DNA from: Acanthosoma haemorrhoidale
Lineage: Eukaryota > Arthropoda > Insecta > Hemiptera > Acanthosomatidae
Assembly: GCA_930367205.1 (NCBI GenBank)
Contig: OV884011.1
Location: 126,737,208 to 126,801,207, forward strand
Direction: 5' to 3'
DNA length: 64,000 bases
Each line of letters starts with the position of its first letter. Positions within the stretch are counted from its first letter, which is position 1. Both the position numbers and the translations under genes were made by a program. Under the pieces are notes generated by a model, which worked only from the letters and a program-made list of their open reading frames with translations, did no database searches and was not told the DNA's origin. Shown piece after piece: positions 1 through 12,939 of the stretch.

Positions 1-1066
1 AGTGGGTAATATAGGCTTAAGCACGCAAACGCTCTTTCATGGAGCATTCCGTAACGGCCAGTACAGAACAATCGCTACGTAATCGATGTAATAAAACAAA
101 GACACTATAATTATATTTTCGTACATTTTACCAAACGGTTGTCTACTAATCATTAAAATTGGATAATTTTAACACTTTCCACAAACGTAATAGGTGCTTC
201 TCAAGAAGCGAAACATTCAACTCAAATAATAATAATGGTAAATCATGAGTGCAATACTCAATCACCATAAAATATAGTATGTTAATTGTGAATTTTATAG
301 TTAATATCTGTCAACTACTCAGGTTTAAACTCACTCACTCAAGAATAGTTAAAATTCATGTCAGCTACAAGCCAGAAGAGAGAAGTTCTATATTAGGTAA
401 TATGTTTGTCTCTCTACCGATCTGTTTGTTTCTTCTACAATAGCAGCCGTAAAAATGAACCAAACTTTCTGAAACGTTAATGGTAACTTTAATATCAATC
501 CAGAGTACACTCAATATTGTTTGATTATTCAAATCAATATAAAAAGATATTAAACGTTAAAAGAAATAGGATTGCAAATACATTACTAACTGGCCTGCAT
601 CTCCCTGATATTCAAGCTTTTGGGATTCTCTGCTAGAAAACTGTTTAAGATTATTCGTCATGAAAGACTGCATACTTATTTGGTAATAGGAAAAGAAAAC
701 AAGTTTTGAAGCTTATAAACAGTTTTTTAAATATTAATATTTTAGATACTCGCATTTTTTTTAAAGTAACTGACCGAGGTGGATTAGAAAATAATGTGAA
801 GTATTCCTGAAAAAAATACCGGAGATTTGTTTCTCAATAACTTTTACAGTTTAAAAACAGGATTTATTTATATATATATTCTAAATGAAAACATTATATT
901 TTATAGAAATAAATTTACTGGCCGATGAGAAATACACCATAACCAATAAAATAAATAAAAAATATCTGGGGCCACGTTTTGTTTATATCATAAGTTTGAT
1001 TTATTTCTAAAATATTTATGATTTTTATGATAATTTGTATGATATTGATGATAATTTTGTTTCACT
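1..1066. other. A+T-rich noncoding stretch
   Basis: No ORF of convincing composition, no RNA gene and no repeat is recognised here. The longest open frame (249-443) is short and A+T-driven. Probably intronic or intergenic. Confidence 0.5.
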
Positions 1067-1090
1067 AGCTATGAACTATGAACTCTCAGG

Positions 1091-1384
1091 GTGTTGGATA
1101 AGAAGAAGCCGCCGAAAGTAGTACAGGAGAGGAAGGCGGCTGATAAGGTGGAGGAGGCTAGGAGCGATCCCGAGGTGGAGGAGTCGAAGGGGATCGCTAC
1201 GACGAATTTGCCAACTCCAAAGGATGGCCCCAAGGCGAGGACTGTGGCGGCTGCGGGGGGTGGCCCCGTGGTGGGGGCTGGGGGGCGCGCTAGGTCTGGG
1301 CCCTCTGTGATGGGGAGGCCTGGGTTTGGCGCTGTCTCCCGGCGTCCGCCTCGGGGTGGCCCTCCGGGGACCGGCAGGCACTGA
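1091..1384 (+). pseudogene. Gag-like disordered fragment of the LINE
   Basis: An open frame rich in Lys/Glu at its start (VLDKKKPPKVVQERKAADKV) and in Gly/Pro/Arg at its end. The base composition is strikingly G+C-rich compared with the flanks. Charged, low-complexity N-terminal regions are common in LINE ORF1 proteins, but no CCHC knuckle is left, so the gag assignment rests on its position in the TSD-bounded insertion. It ends at a stop at 1382-1384, where the sequence switches to ORF2 C-terminal material. Confidence 0.4.
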
Positions 1385-1385
1385 T

Positions 1386-1595
1386 CATGGTGGGATAGTG
1401 GGATCACCAATCTGCATATTCTGCAAGAAAGAGGGAGAAACGGCACGTCATATAATATGTGACTGTGATAACTTAGCTAGAAGGCGATACTTTCATTTTG
1501 GTAGTGATCGCATTGTAGACCCCAAACTATGTGAACTGATCGATCCATTCAGTATCCTCAGATTTGCAAAGGCCGTGGGCCTGTCACATATTTAG
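1386..1595 (+). pseudogene. LINE ORF2 C-terminal zinc-binding end
   Basis: The frame encodes CIFCKKEGETARHIICDC followed by a Leu/Arg-rich helix (LARRRYF). The pattern C-x2-C-x8-H-x4-C, with a Glu-Thr before the His, is the C-terminal zinc-binding motif seen after RNase H or RT in I- and R1-related LINEs. It ends at a natural-looking stop (1593-1595), followed by about 66 bases of 3' UTR and the poly(A) tail. The frame can be read from 1326 through the junction, so the gag/ORF2 junction is near 1380. Confidence 0.65.
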
Positions 1596-3190
1596 GACAG
1601 AGACATGGACGGCGCACAATAGGTCTCAGTGAGGCCGCGGTGCACAAATGCCGGAACAAATAAAAAAAAAAAAAAAAAAAGCTATGAACTAAATCTAGAT
1701 AAGATGGGCATAAAACAGCACATTTAAATGAATACAAAGTAAAAGTTTCGTATTTATACTTCTCCATAAAACAATACATACAATACAATACAATAATACC
1801 ATACATTTTAACGGAGACAAAATGCCAACTTCGGATCCTGTCGAATATCTTGGTATTTATTATTATTTTACATAACAGAGAAAAGAAAGCAAATAGATTA
1901 ACGTTAAACGTTACTGATTCATCTCAAAACTTCTAAATGAACTCTCACTTAGATGACTTTTCACTGTTGACTGTACACATGTTAAATATGTTCTCACTGT
2001 ACATATACTTGCTTAACCTTGAGTGAGGAAATATGGGGTAGTGCTAAATGTGCAATATTTAAAGATAACAGACAATTCAGTCAAGATTTATCAGTTGACT
2101 GTGAATTCTACATGGTCCATGGTGTATAGATTATAACATACGCCAATGAAAAAATTTTAAAGCTAAACCTAAGTACAAATCCACTATGCATCCAGGACGG
2201 ACACGCCTCAAAATAAAATGCCCAAGGAGCAGATTGAACTTGGATTGATGTGCTAGCAGATTTGCTAAATCCAATCCAGATGTCAAGTAATCATAATGTT
2301 AACTGTCGAAATTCTGTAAAAACATCTACAAAGGGTTCTATATTACATATCAAATACAAGAACAACTGGGTCAATACAAGCCAGAAGTCTGTCTATACAA
2401 CACAAAGGTTTGTTAGCGAGTAGTTCTCAAAATATATTAAACCAAATTAGCACAGTAAACAGGAGGTAGTTTAGAGCGCTACGTGACTCTACTTCCTGAT
2501 TTCCCAAGACTTCTAGGTCGATCAGGATAGCTGGCAATTAAAATAAATCTGCCTTAAACGTAATTAAATTGAAGGATATTGAAATTTAATTGAATTCCCC
2601 CACAATGGCAACACGTAATCATTATTATAATTTAAATAGAATCGCTTAAACAATTTCATTTTCATAGCAGCACATAACAAATTGTATTAATACTAATGAT
2701 GGCACCGATAAAATAGAAAGATAAAACAATCTCTAAGTGATAATTTCTAAAATAAGTAGTAAATACAAGCCGTGGTTACCTACAGATTAGCGTCTCAAGC
2801 CAGTCTATGTTCGATTTATGCTTGGGAGATTTTAATACTGCTTACTTCACATGTACTCAGATTAGGCGTGGTAAAGGATTCCTCTCCTTGAGAGATTTTC
2901 ATTAGAGCTTTAAACCACTTTGAACAAAGAATGAATTTATTAGAGTCAAAAGAAGATTTATTTTTCGTGTGGGGGGAGGAAAATATTTCTAGATCATACT
3001 TATTTACAATTTTGTATCAACTAGTAATTTTGAATTATCTAACGTACTTAAATTCCTCGTAGATGTATCTGTGAAGTAAGGAAAAACATTCTACAATCGA
3101 TAAAACTGTTTGCTAACCATATTGTGTTCTATCTTTAGTATAACAAAAGTATTTCTTCAGACCAATGTGTCCTTGTCAATATCCTATTAG

Positions 3191-3475
3191 CGTCAACGTC
3201 TATCACACATGGGTGAGCTTTTGTAACATTCATAATAAATCAAAATTCAGAAACCAAGCACCTTTATTGATTGAATATTGAACCCACATTTATACATTAT
3301 TCCACTGCAATGTAATCAACACTATACCGCAACCATTTTATCTATAAATTAGAAATTCAATTTGTGTCTACCTCTATCACACGTGGGTAAGCTTTTGTAA
3401 TATTAAAAAAAAATCAAAACAGCAACTATATTAACTTAATATTGAACCCGGAGCTAGACAATGTAATCGCCATTA
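3191..3475 (+). repeat. Diverged two-copy tandem repeat
   Basis: Two segments, about 3191-3330 and 3362-3475, share ctatcacac-tgggt-agcttttgtaa near the start, then an aaatcaaaa block, ttgaatattgaaccc and caatgtaatc. Spacing is about 170 bases and identity is moderate. The origin is unknown; it is probably an old local duplication. Confidence 0.55.
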
Positions 3476-3592
3476 TATTAGTAGAATGTATTATTTTTTT
3501 TCTGGCCAGGTGCACCCTACTTCTAACCTTTAATTTCGTTTAAGTCCTACCTGCATACGTGACACCACATTCCCCATATGTGAGTCGGTACT

Positions 3593-3607
3593 CCCCCCCC
3601 CCCCCCC
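3593..3607 (+). repeat. Poly(C) mononucleotide run
   Basis: Fifteen consecutive C residues, followed by an acccctcccc-like C-rich patch. The length should be treated as uncertain because sequencing and assembly slip on such runs. Confidence 0.9.
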
Positions 3608-5578
3608 AACCCTCCCCTATAGGAATTTTGTCTTCACTCCCGGAAATCACACTTGTTAATGTTCCCAGGCTTTTAAACTAAGATAAATGTTGTTCCTGGT
3701 CACTTTAGTACTCTCCACATTTTAACCGTAATTGTTCATAAGTATGAGAGTTTACACCAGGTATGCATGTTTTGCTTGTTTTTGTCATCTACATTAATGT
3801 CGTTAAAATAATTTTTTTTTAATTTATTTAATATTTATATATTATTGATAGTGTTCTTTGTATAACCATTCATTATCAAAACCTATTTTATTTGTTTTAA
3901 TTATTTTTCATGATTCTCTTTATTCAAAGGAATCTTCTGTAGTCTATTTAACATAAAATAAATCATGGTTATTTTGTGGCTATTGTAGTGGAACAACGTA
4001 TGATGAATGTCAAATTCTTAAAAATGTCCCTTTTGTAGTTTCTCCCAAAATCCAGAATATTTATGTATCCTTTCTCTTCTATTTCCATTGCAAATATAAT
4101 GTTTTTATGCTTACTACTAATGCAATAAAGTATTTTATGAACGTTCTCATATGAGCCCTTAACGCATGTCAACACGTCATTGTCGTACCTCACCGGATAT
4201 TGTCAATAAAGAGAATCATGTTTGACATTCTATGGCACTGCTCCAGTTAGTCTCGTTTCCACCGTCTTAAAGGACACTCTAAACGTCAGATTCAGCACCA
4301 TGAAATTGGAAATAGTCATGTTTTAAGCAAACCTTTAGAAGTCCCAGTAATTCCTCAGTGATCAGTGGGTTCCATTTTTTGTAGTTCCAAAAGTGGACTG
4401 TTAGGCCATATACTTGTTAAGCAGGAGTGTGAAGAGGTTCGGAACAAGATTAGTAAGCAATATGCTGGTAATTCTTTTCCGTTCTAGAATTCCACCAGTT
4501 TTAAGATGTTTGAAATATTGAGTGGGTTTTAAATTCATTAGTGACAAATTTTCCAAGGTTTTCTCTTTGTGCACTTTTCGGACCACAGTACAGCCGAGGG
4601 GCTATAGGGTTGATATCAATTATTGAATGTGGCTGTCATGGTTGTACGACATACCTCAAATTGTCCACTTTACCCCTAATAATTATATTGATTTTTTCTG
4701 TGAAATCGAAGTTTAATAACTGACCACCTCTAACGATTATTACAGATAACGTTTTATTTAAAATAGAATAGAATAGAAAAAAAAAACCACTATTGTGACA
4801 CAAATGTATGTATCCTTATCCTACCTTATTTATGATTGTATCCTTATATAAAAATACCGTTCGGCAGATTTCGGCGTTTATTATTTTTAATGAATTTTAT
4901 TTTTTATAGATTTAAGAATACCACTTTTTGGGTTTATAACCTTTGGTTTCTTAGGTAAGGCAGAAACGATTTTGTTAATTGTGACATTGAATTTGTTTTA
5001 AATACTTGCATCGTCCGTCTGTTGCAAGCTCACCGATGCCATTGCATAAACAATATCATTTCTGGTACATTTTTTTATTAGAGAATAGCTTAATCCCTTT
5101 TATAGAATTCTTCTCTCTTTCTTATCCAGATGCACATTACTTAAATTTACCACCGTACTACCGTACCACCAGTATTATTCGTGACACAGTGTGCCTTTAA
5201 CAACCAAGTTCTTCATTTCTGTTTGTTAAATACTTCTTTTTGTAATAATGCACTTTTCATATCACTCTTTCTTGTTTATTAAAGGAAATTTATTTATTTG
5301 TAACTTTTTATAATTTTTTTATTGTTTTAAAATTAATTAAGCGATCATTGTTATTTCAATCCTAATTCAAATATTCACAGTTTAATCTGTTCCTGTGAAA
5401 ATATTAAATATTCAATAATAAATCAATATCACAATTTTTGTTCATTGAATGATATAAGTTTAGCTGATGGGGCGTGAGAGATTTACTTTTAGGTTCCTTT
5501 ATTGCCAACCGTTAATCCCAGGTATATGTAGTATTATTTATTATTTTTAATTATATGTAAATTTTTTCACTATTTCAG

Positions 5579-5608
5579 CTCCGACCAGATCCTAACACAT
5601 CATCCCAA
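5579..5608 (+). other. Candidate 30-nt microexon of a host gene
   Basis: A 30-base segment sits between a strong acceptor (a pyrimidine tract with a T6 run, then ctatttcag, ending at 5578) and a strong donor (CAA|GTAAGTAC from 5609). Its length is a multiple of three. In frame 0 it reads LRPDPNTSSQ; another frame contains a stop. The local base composition is less A+T-rich than the surrounding DNA. In-frame microexons with strong splice sites are typical of large neuronal or cell-adhesion genes. The host gene is not identified, and no other exon in phase was found nearby. Chance co-occurrence of an acceptor and donor cannot be excluded from one sequence. Confidence 0.45.
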
Positions 5609-8600
5609 GTAAGTACTATATTATATGTTGCCATCATCGGGTGATATGTTCTTAAAAATATCTATTATATACAAGCTTTCTGTCAATAATTCCTTGTTAA
5701 CAAGTCTAATCAGACTAATAAGACTGTTGCACTCGTTTGTCAACATCAGCAGAAGCCCTAGGATCAAGAACAACTTCAACCTTAACTTTGATTACTTTTA
5801 AGTAAATGCTTATGGTATCTCTCACTGTGAACCATCTTTTAATCTCCTCACCGGTTTGTAACCATTGAAATTGGGTGCTATATTCAGCATGTTTGTTGTG
5901 TTCAACAATGTAAATGGGTGAAAGTTTTCTGTTAATACAATAATGGTTATGATATAAATTCTTATTTGCCACTTGAACTTATAATATTAAACTGTTTCAC
6001 ATATTGTTAGATTTGAGGGTGTGGAGAAAATTCCGCGATCAAAGGTGACTCAGTATAAATAGTTGAATGTAACTCAAATGTATTTGTAATGTGTCAAACT
6101 TATTACCGGAGATTATACTTAACAGTCACGAACATGTCACAATAACCTTCTTTATTCCAAACATAGTTACAGCAGCCGAAACATTGCTTACTAGATAATT
6201 TGGTGGATATTATAGCAGACAAATAGTGGACAGACTAAACGACGGAGCATACATTTTTTCCATTATATTTTACATTTATTTAGTTTTATGACATTTAGTG
6301 AATGTAATGGGAGTATTAGAGAGGAGTAAATTGAATTGTTGCGTTTTGAAAGAATAGCTGTTTATCGTTAAACAATGTGGGGTGTAGATTTAAAGTTGTT
6401 GAATTCAGTATAATTTGTTTAATTAATTTGCAGTCAAACTACTTTCACCAGCTGATAGAGATGAGTGAAGATTCGAATTCATAAGAAGTGGCCGTCAAGC
6501 AGGATTTTAAGACTAAATATTAGTTTTGTGGTAGTGATGGCCTAGGTTTTTAGAGAAGTTCAGTATGACGAAACTGTTAGAAACTTGTTGAATCTTGGAA
6601 AATGCCTATTTCACATAGCAAGGTTATCTTTCAAAGGATTAAAAGGTTTAGTCTATTACACTAAGACATTTTTGTATACTTGAATGATATGCGGTTGCGA
6701 AGAGCGGTGTGACAGTCAAAAAGATGCCTTTACAGGAGTTTTCTCTAGTAGTCTTGTAAAATAGTGACGGAGGATGATTGGCCTGTAGGAATACCGAGTT
6801 TCATTTTATTGTTTATTTAATTGAACTGCATCAAAGAAGCGCAAAAGATTTTTAAGACATGTGATGAAGAATGATGATGAGGAATTTGGCCAGGGATCTA
6901 TGAGATTTTTTATTTTTAATTCCAAGTCTTTTTCCTAAACATCGTCCTTCATAATGAGCTTGGGTATAGTTATGTAGTTATGTAGCTCTTGGTGTATTCT
7001 TCCCTGAAATACGTGACAGAGGTTCGTATCTCTAAGAAGCAAAGTTGGGTTGACTAATGTCATCTTTCGCGAAGTCCTCAGACATAAACAAACAACTCGG
7101 AGTGGTTCTCCCAAGACGAAATGGCGCGCTCTAATTTTCCTCATTTCACCTTTGTGGGTTATTAATGACTTATAAAATACTTAAATAGAAATTAAACAGC
7201 CTTGACTTAATCGCTTAGTCACAAAGAGAAGCCGTTCGTCAGGTCATTAGGAATATTTAAGTGTCAGCTTTTCAACTCAGATTTTACAGAAAAAAACTTA
7301 ACTAATTATTTAAAAGGAGTAATTATAATTGGTCCTTACCTACTAATGAGAAAAACTAAATTAACAAAATCTTTGAAAGAAAAATTTATATTTTCTTTTA
7401 TTTATCTATTAGTATACATAAGGATTTATTTAAGTGTCATTTTATTTTGAACTTGCGCATTCTCTTGTCTCCTACAGCGAAGAAGTAGAATTTAACGAAT
7501 AACGTTAATTTTATTTTGCATTCGTGTGTTCGGGTGGTTGTGTTAGGTGACGCTGGTCCTCCATTTCATTAAAATATTGAGAACTTAGCTTTCCGGAGTG
7601 GTTTGTATATTGCCGGGATCCTTTGATTTTAAATGTTAGTTTGAAAGGTTTAGACATTAAGCTAGTGAAAAAGCCCTGTAGTTTCAATACTCCTCACATA
7701 ATAAATTCATAATCTTCACAAAAATATTTTTTATTTTTTACTTCAAAACCTTGTCATGGGAACTCATTTTCATCATCTACTCATAGAAAATACATAGAAA
7801 ATCATCTGCACAAATTTATCACATAACCTAATCCACATAATCCAGTTTCAGACACTTAGCAGAAGCTCAGTCTTGGATGCAAATGGAACATAGTTCAGTT
7901 AAACCGTCCTGTCTGCAAAACACAGACTTGATATATTCGTTGTATTATCACTTTAGAACCTTAGGTGGGAAGATTAAGTCCCAGTTAAATAAACTAAATG
8001 ACATCGTATGATTGTATAGTAGCTCTTAATTTGGACTCTTCCAGTTCCAATCAGGTTCAGAAATTTTCCGTCATGTGTCAAAGACTACCCGAGATTTTTT
8101 TACACATGGGAGGACCTATATATTAATGAAGAAAAATATAAAGATCCCCCCCAGCATAACCTACATACTTTACTTGGAAAGTAACCAGAAAGTTGTTAAT
8201 AAATTAGAATGATTCGGAATATAACTAGAAATAAACGATTTAAGAGATCTTTTCAATCGATTTAAATGACAAAGAAGAAATCCCTTACACCCCATCACAT
8301 TCCAGACCCCTTCCCATACAAGATGGAGATCGACAGCTAAAGAAGTAACAGTTCCTATAGCAGTAACTCATGAACATTTGTAATAGTAACTAACTTTAAA
8401 TTTACTAAACATATCAACAACAATTATAATTACTTATTTTGAAAAATGTCTAACCTATTTACAGACATATTTATACTTATTATTATTATTATTCTGTATT
8501 TAAATCGTGTGCTGCTAAGCGTGGAGAAGTATTCTTGGAACTTTTTTAATGAAGCAGCTCCTTATTTATTCTCAGGAAGTCAAGAACTATCCCTGCAGTT

Positions 8601-9355
8601 AGAAATGCTAACCATAAGAATACAGGGAAGGTAAAGCAAATAAAGGGTATTGTAAATACCAAAATGTGCCCATAAATATTTAAATCAGCCTGAACCTACT
8701 AAATGTATGATTTAAATTTGTAGCCAACATGCAGCATGTCATTGAATGTATCTTAAATTTGTCTTGTTTAGCCATTATCGCATGTACACATGTGTACCAT
8801 ATACACAGTCAAACATACAGACGAAAGAAGATAGCTCCGCATCAATAATAAAGAAGACCCTTCTATTCTGCAATTATTATTGTCAAGATTTAAATTTCCA
8901 TTTTTATAAGAGCTGCAAAAAATGATGAGTAACAAACAATTGTGGGTACATGATTTTGGCACATGAAGGGATCCTTATCTGGTGTGAAAGCTGTTTGGGC
9001 CTTGTCCGACCTAACGGTCTTGTAGGTCCTACTTGCTTTAGAAGGGCGTTTTCGAGGCAGTTTGCCAACCACGTCCTGCCACCGTTGATAAATTTCTGTT
9101 TAGTGTCAACCGACGGTGGAAAATAACAAAAAAAACTCTTCTTCTTTTGCCAGCATCATAATGACTATGAACTTTCTCAGAGATTATTTTTTTGCACCAT
9201 TATTTTTTTTTTCAGAATGGGTATCGACCTATCACGGTGGCAATCTTAGGTTAGTTAACCAAACCGTCATAGACAGCCAATGGCAGGGATTATGACCACT
9301 AAAACTATTGTGAACAATATATAAACAATTCTTCCTTTTTTTCTGAATGATCTTA
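5609..9355. other. A+T-rich noncoding stretch
   Basis: If the microexon is real, this begins a large intron. No repeat or RNA gene is recognised apart from the minus-strand open segment at 8890-9098. Confidence 0.4.
8890..9098 (-). other. Minus-strand open segment of coding-like composition
   Basis: A frame of about 68 codons is open on the minus strand and starts right after an acceptor-like actaaacag. It has a basic N-terminal half (QRWQDVVGKLPRKRPSKASR) and ends at a stop. Its upstream two-thirds has more G+C than its flanks. No domain is recognised. It could be a host exon or a remnant of a transposon ORF. Confidence 0.25.
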
Positions 9356-10253
9356 TGTTGGGCTTCTCGTCACGTCAAGCTTCTCGTTCACGTCGGGGTC
9401 ACCAGTTGTCGGGTTGCCACTAGGGGAGTGCCTAATCACTCTAGCCCTGGTGACAAGTGCGGATTGTTGTAGTTTATAACGTGGACCATGTTCCATGTCG
9501 GCGTTAATATCTGACTCCATTTATTGATAGGGATGTGTCCCGACAATACACTGTGTTCAAGAGAAGAGGTACAGAGGTTTCATGAAGAATAAGACAAGTT
9601 TTCAGAGTTCGGGCGGGGGCCCGGCAGCGTAACAGGTACAAGGCGCCAGAGGTTCTGCAAGGCCGCTGAGAAATAGGGTGACGGGCTCAGAGGCACTGAA
9701 GAGAGAGTAGGCTGACGAGGAGTCTAAGTGACTGCCTTCCAGGGCCGAGTGGCCCTGGCGTAAAAGTGACACCCCGTAACAGCGGGTAAAGAGTGGACTT
9801 ACTTCCAGGGCCCCGGGGCCCTGGCGTAAAGCGACCGAGTAACAGCGGCGGAAAAGTTGAGGAGACTGAGAAAGAGTAGACCTACAGGGTGAAACCCCCT
9901 GGTTTAAATATTACATCCCCATCCTACCGGAAGGCGGAGCCTGGCCTGAAAGGGGTATGTTTATGATGTCACACCTGCCACGAGGTACGTGACCCCTTGT
10001 CCCCTAAAGGACTGTTTTATGGCATGGCTTTTAGATTTTATGACCACCAGAAGGTGAACCTAGGTCTACCGGGTCTGTTTTATGACGGCCAGGTAGCTTT
10101 TAAGTCAGTGCACCTGCTGTTACCTGACTTGTTATGACTACCGGTTTATTTGCTAGAAAAAAGCTTTTACCATGTTTTACATCTAATTACAATACATTAT
10201 ATATGCACCAGAGTATAGGGTGATTTAACACTTATGTAGTTAGGGTCGCTACA
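9356..10253 (+). mobile_element. Solo LTR, copy 1 (TSD tctta)
   Basis: This ~898-bp block begins TGTTGGG, ends GCTACA and is flanked by the identical 5-bp direct repeat tctta at 9351-9355 and 10254-10258. Termini of TGT...ACA type with a 5-bp TSD are those of an LTR retrotransposon (Gypsy, BEL or Copia class), and the lack of internal coding sequence marks a solo LTR left by LTR-LTR recombination. It matches the blocks at 27827-28776 and 31168-32077. Shared landmarks are ggaccatgttccatg, ctccatttattgatag, gtgtcccgacaa and a G+C-rich middle with repeated 'cagggcc.tggccctgg' patches. Orientation is arbitrary here: '+' is the strand with TGT(C/T)GGG at the left end. Confidence 0.85.
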
Positions 10254-10376
10254 TCTTATTTTCAAGATCATTCTGAAAATACACCGTTGTTTTCGTTACA
10301 CTAGATTCGTTACACTAGCTCGGTTACTAAAACTTCAATAAAACTTTAAGTAGTATGGAATTGCTAAATAACGTTT

Positions 10377-10424
10377 ATAGATTCGCCTGAGAATCTATAA
10401 TTATATATAATTATCTGTGAATTT
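10377..10424 (+). repeat. 48-bp dispersed repeat with hairpin and palindrome
   Basis: The segment matches 38074-38121 with only two differences. It contains AGATTC-gcctga-GAATCT (6-bp stem) and the 18-bp perfect palindrome ATAATTATATATAATTAT. In the 38-kb copy it follows a Jockey-like family B 3' end, so it is probably part of that family's terminal sequence. Here it stands alone, 124 bp beyond the solo LTR. Confidence 0.65.
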
Positions 10425-12939
10425 GAAGGGGCTATGCAGGAAAAAAAAATTACTTTAAATTTTTTATTCATTTTTCTCAACATTTTTCATAAATGTCATA
10501 TACAGAGTTCACTAGTGATTTTTTTTTTAACCTGTTACTGCATCATAAAATTAATATTTTACAATTATATTATCCTCGTATTCGTTTTGGGAAACAATCT
10601 GTACATATTGTAAATGAACAAGTACAAGCAAATTTTTTTTATTCAATTTTACATTCACAAGTGCGGCACGAATTTTTAATAATATTTCATCTAATTTACA
10701 AAATCTATTCTCTTGCGTTAATCGAAGTTTGATAATACTAAACATGTCCATTATTGCTACGAAAAAATTTCGAAGTACTTGGTGGTGTTCTTCTAATGTT
10801 TTACTGGTACCTCCAGATGTTATAATAATCATATCAAAAAATTGTATTTATTAAGGGACGGCTAGTACTAAAAAAAATGTTCAATATTGGGCTTATGAAT
10901 CTCAAGTATGTGATGCTTTTCGCAAAAAAAATAAATTGTAAGATTGTGTAAAGAACACTAGTAAGACCGGAAATTATTTAAAAACTCTGAAGTACAACAG
11001 AAATTCTCCTTAGTTAACCTGAAACATGCAAAGAAAATAGAGAAAAATACTAAATTAACAGGAAAACTTAGAGCCTTAAAAATACAGAACTACTTTTCCG
11101 GAGTGGAACAAATGATATCGTTCTAAATGTTGTAATACCAATGGGTAACCATGAATATAACAATTTTTTTATTCTCTAAGGAACTCGCTGGGTGAAAGTC
11201 AAAGGAAACGAGGAAAAAACTCTCCAACTAAATCGAACAATCACCTGTTTCAATCTACTGATGGATAATAAAAGGAAAAAGAATGAACAATATGAAAACG
11301 ATTCAATCATTTTTGTTAGTCCGCGACCCTCTCTCGACCCCTTACTCTCTCTTCTCTCTCTCTCTCACTCGCTTCTCTCATTCATTCCAGTTACTGCAGA
11401 CGTCTACTTCAAAAAGGGATGGCACTGAAGTGCCCTTCGTTTTTAATGTTATGGTTTTTAAATTAAATAAAACGAGTGCGAGGCTTTGTTCTTTTTCGGG
11501 TCGACAAATCTTGTGATTATGCTTATTTTATAACTCTTTACCTCCAACTCACTATCTATTTCTCTCTCACCCTAGCTAATGTCATATTTCATTGAGACTT
11601 AATCAATTACCTACTTGTTTTAAATTTGAATAACTCTCTTTTATATCTTCTTAATTTTAATTGATAGTTGTCGGGGATTCGCAGAAATGGGGGTAAGGAA
11701 AACAAGGCCATATTATATTGTAATTACCTCTAACATCGGTATTTATGCCCAGCATCAAATATCTCATCTGGATTTAGGAAACACACCTTAAGTATATTGA
11801 TCGATATATTACCTGATGGAATGTTTATAGATTGTGTATTAAATTAACAGCTATTAATAATTAATCATTATTATGCGGAAGTTTTGAAAAATACTTATAT
11901 AATACTAAAATATAACTCCATTTATTACCTCGTCCACCTTATTAAGCACTTTTCACAATTTCCTAAATGTCTTCTTTGGAATAGGCTTTTCATTTAGGGC
12001 TGTCATTCTTACTTCGTGTATTCTTCCGTCATTACAGTGGACTTCTTCGGAGGTATCTGAAACCGAGAGGGATGCACTTCCATTTTTTTTTACTTTTCAA
12101 ATTAACTACTTTCAAACCTGTTCCTGTCCAACCAAATTGACATCTTCGTGGCATCTACACGTCAACTCCCTGACTTCACTTAGATCTGAGTCGACATCTT
12201 ATCATTCCTCTAGGTCACCAAACTAAAACTCTACTAGACCACTTTTCTGGTGATATCTTGCTGTATCCATACGATTATAGGCGTTTCCCCTATCAGTTAT
12301 TGTCTTGGAATCAACGTCATTTTTCATCCTATCAAGCATATTCCCCAAATGTTTCACTTATGAAAGAATGGACTTGCACCTTCAATAAGACATCACCTCT
12401 TATTTTCACCTTCCTAACATACTCCAGTACATTTTTATTTCTGATCCGGAGATGAAAAACCTATTTTTTGTAAATCCTCAATATACAATTATAACATTTA
12501 AAGTAAAATATCAAATGTTTTTCATACATATCGTTCTCTCGAAAGCCAATGTTTTTTTATTATAGTTTTTCAAGTAGAAGTACTTATTTACATTTATATT
12601 AAGATAGTCTATGTTTACCTGTTTTGACACGAGTGTTTCTCCTCTGGGATTTCTACCGTATTCTAAATGATAATCGCCGAGAAAAAGCAATTTTTTTTTA
12701 TGAACTTAACATTGCCCCCGACCAATTAATTTTCTGGGTATCTAATTATAACAACTTTTGCGCTCAATATACGACCAGGGCCTTCTCCAATTGTTTCGAT
12801 TTCGTTTTTATTAAACATGGTCTTCTACTTTTTATTTAATTCTATTTTTCAGGGGTGAAGAATTCATTTTCTCTGATTTTATAACTTGAAAACTTTAATG
12901 TGTAACTGATGACAAATTATTAGGTCCTATAGGCTGGTC
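10425..12939. other. A+T-rich noncoding stretch
   Basis: No supported gene. It includes a C/T-rich low-complexity patch at about 11325-11390 that produces two spurious overlapping ORFs, and several short A+T-driven ORFs. Confidence 0.45.

Larger units (their letters stand above)
1079..1680 (+). mobile_element. Truncated, internally deleted I/R1-like LINE insertion with TSD
   Basis: A G+C-rich block (about 1082-1640) ends in a poly(A) run at 1662-1680. It is flanked by the direct repeat agctatgaacta at 1067-1078 and 1680-1691, where the outermost a's are ambiguous because of the tail. A 10-12 bp TSD plus a poly(A) tail is the signature of target-primed reverse transcription. Inside, a Pro/Gly/Arg-rich gag-like frame (1082-1384) is joined directly to the C-terminal end of ORF2 (about 1386-1595), so nearly all of the endonuclease and RT is missing. 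The clade (I/R1-like) is inferred from the terminal zinc-binding motif and the poly(A) tail. Confidence 0.8.
1692..5578. other. A+T-rich noncoding stretch
   Basis: No supported gene. It holds a poly(C) run, a diverged tandem repeat near 3.2-3.5 kb and scattered short ORFs of A+T-biased composition (such as 3969-4193 on the minus strand) that look random. The last ~20 bases form a polypyrimidine tract leading into the microexon candidate. Confidence 0.45.

Noticed and set aside
1069..1446. Minus-strand Pro/Ser-rich ORFs
   Set aside because: Antisense of the G+C-rich LINE insertion, whose orientation is fixed by the poly(A) tail.
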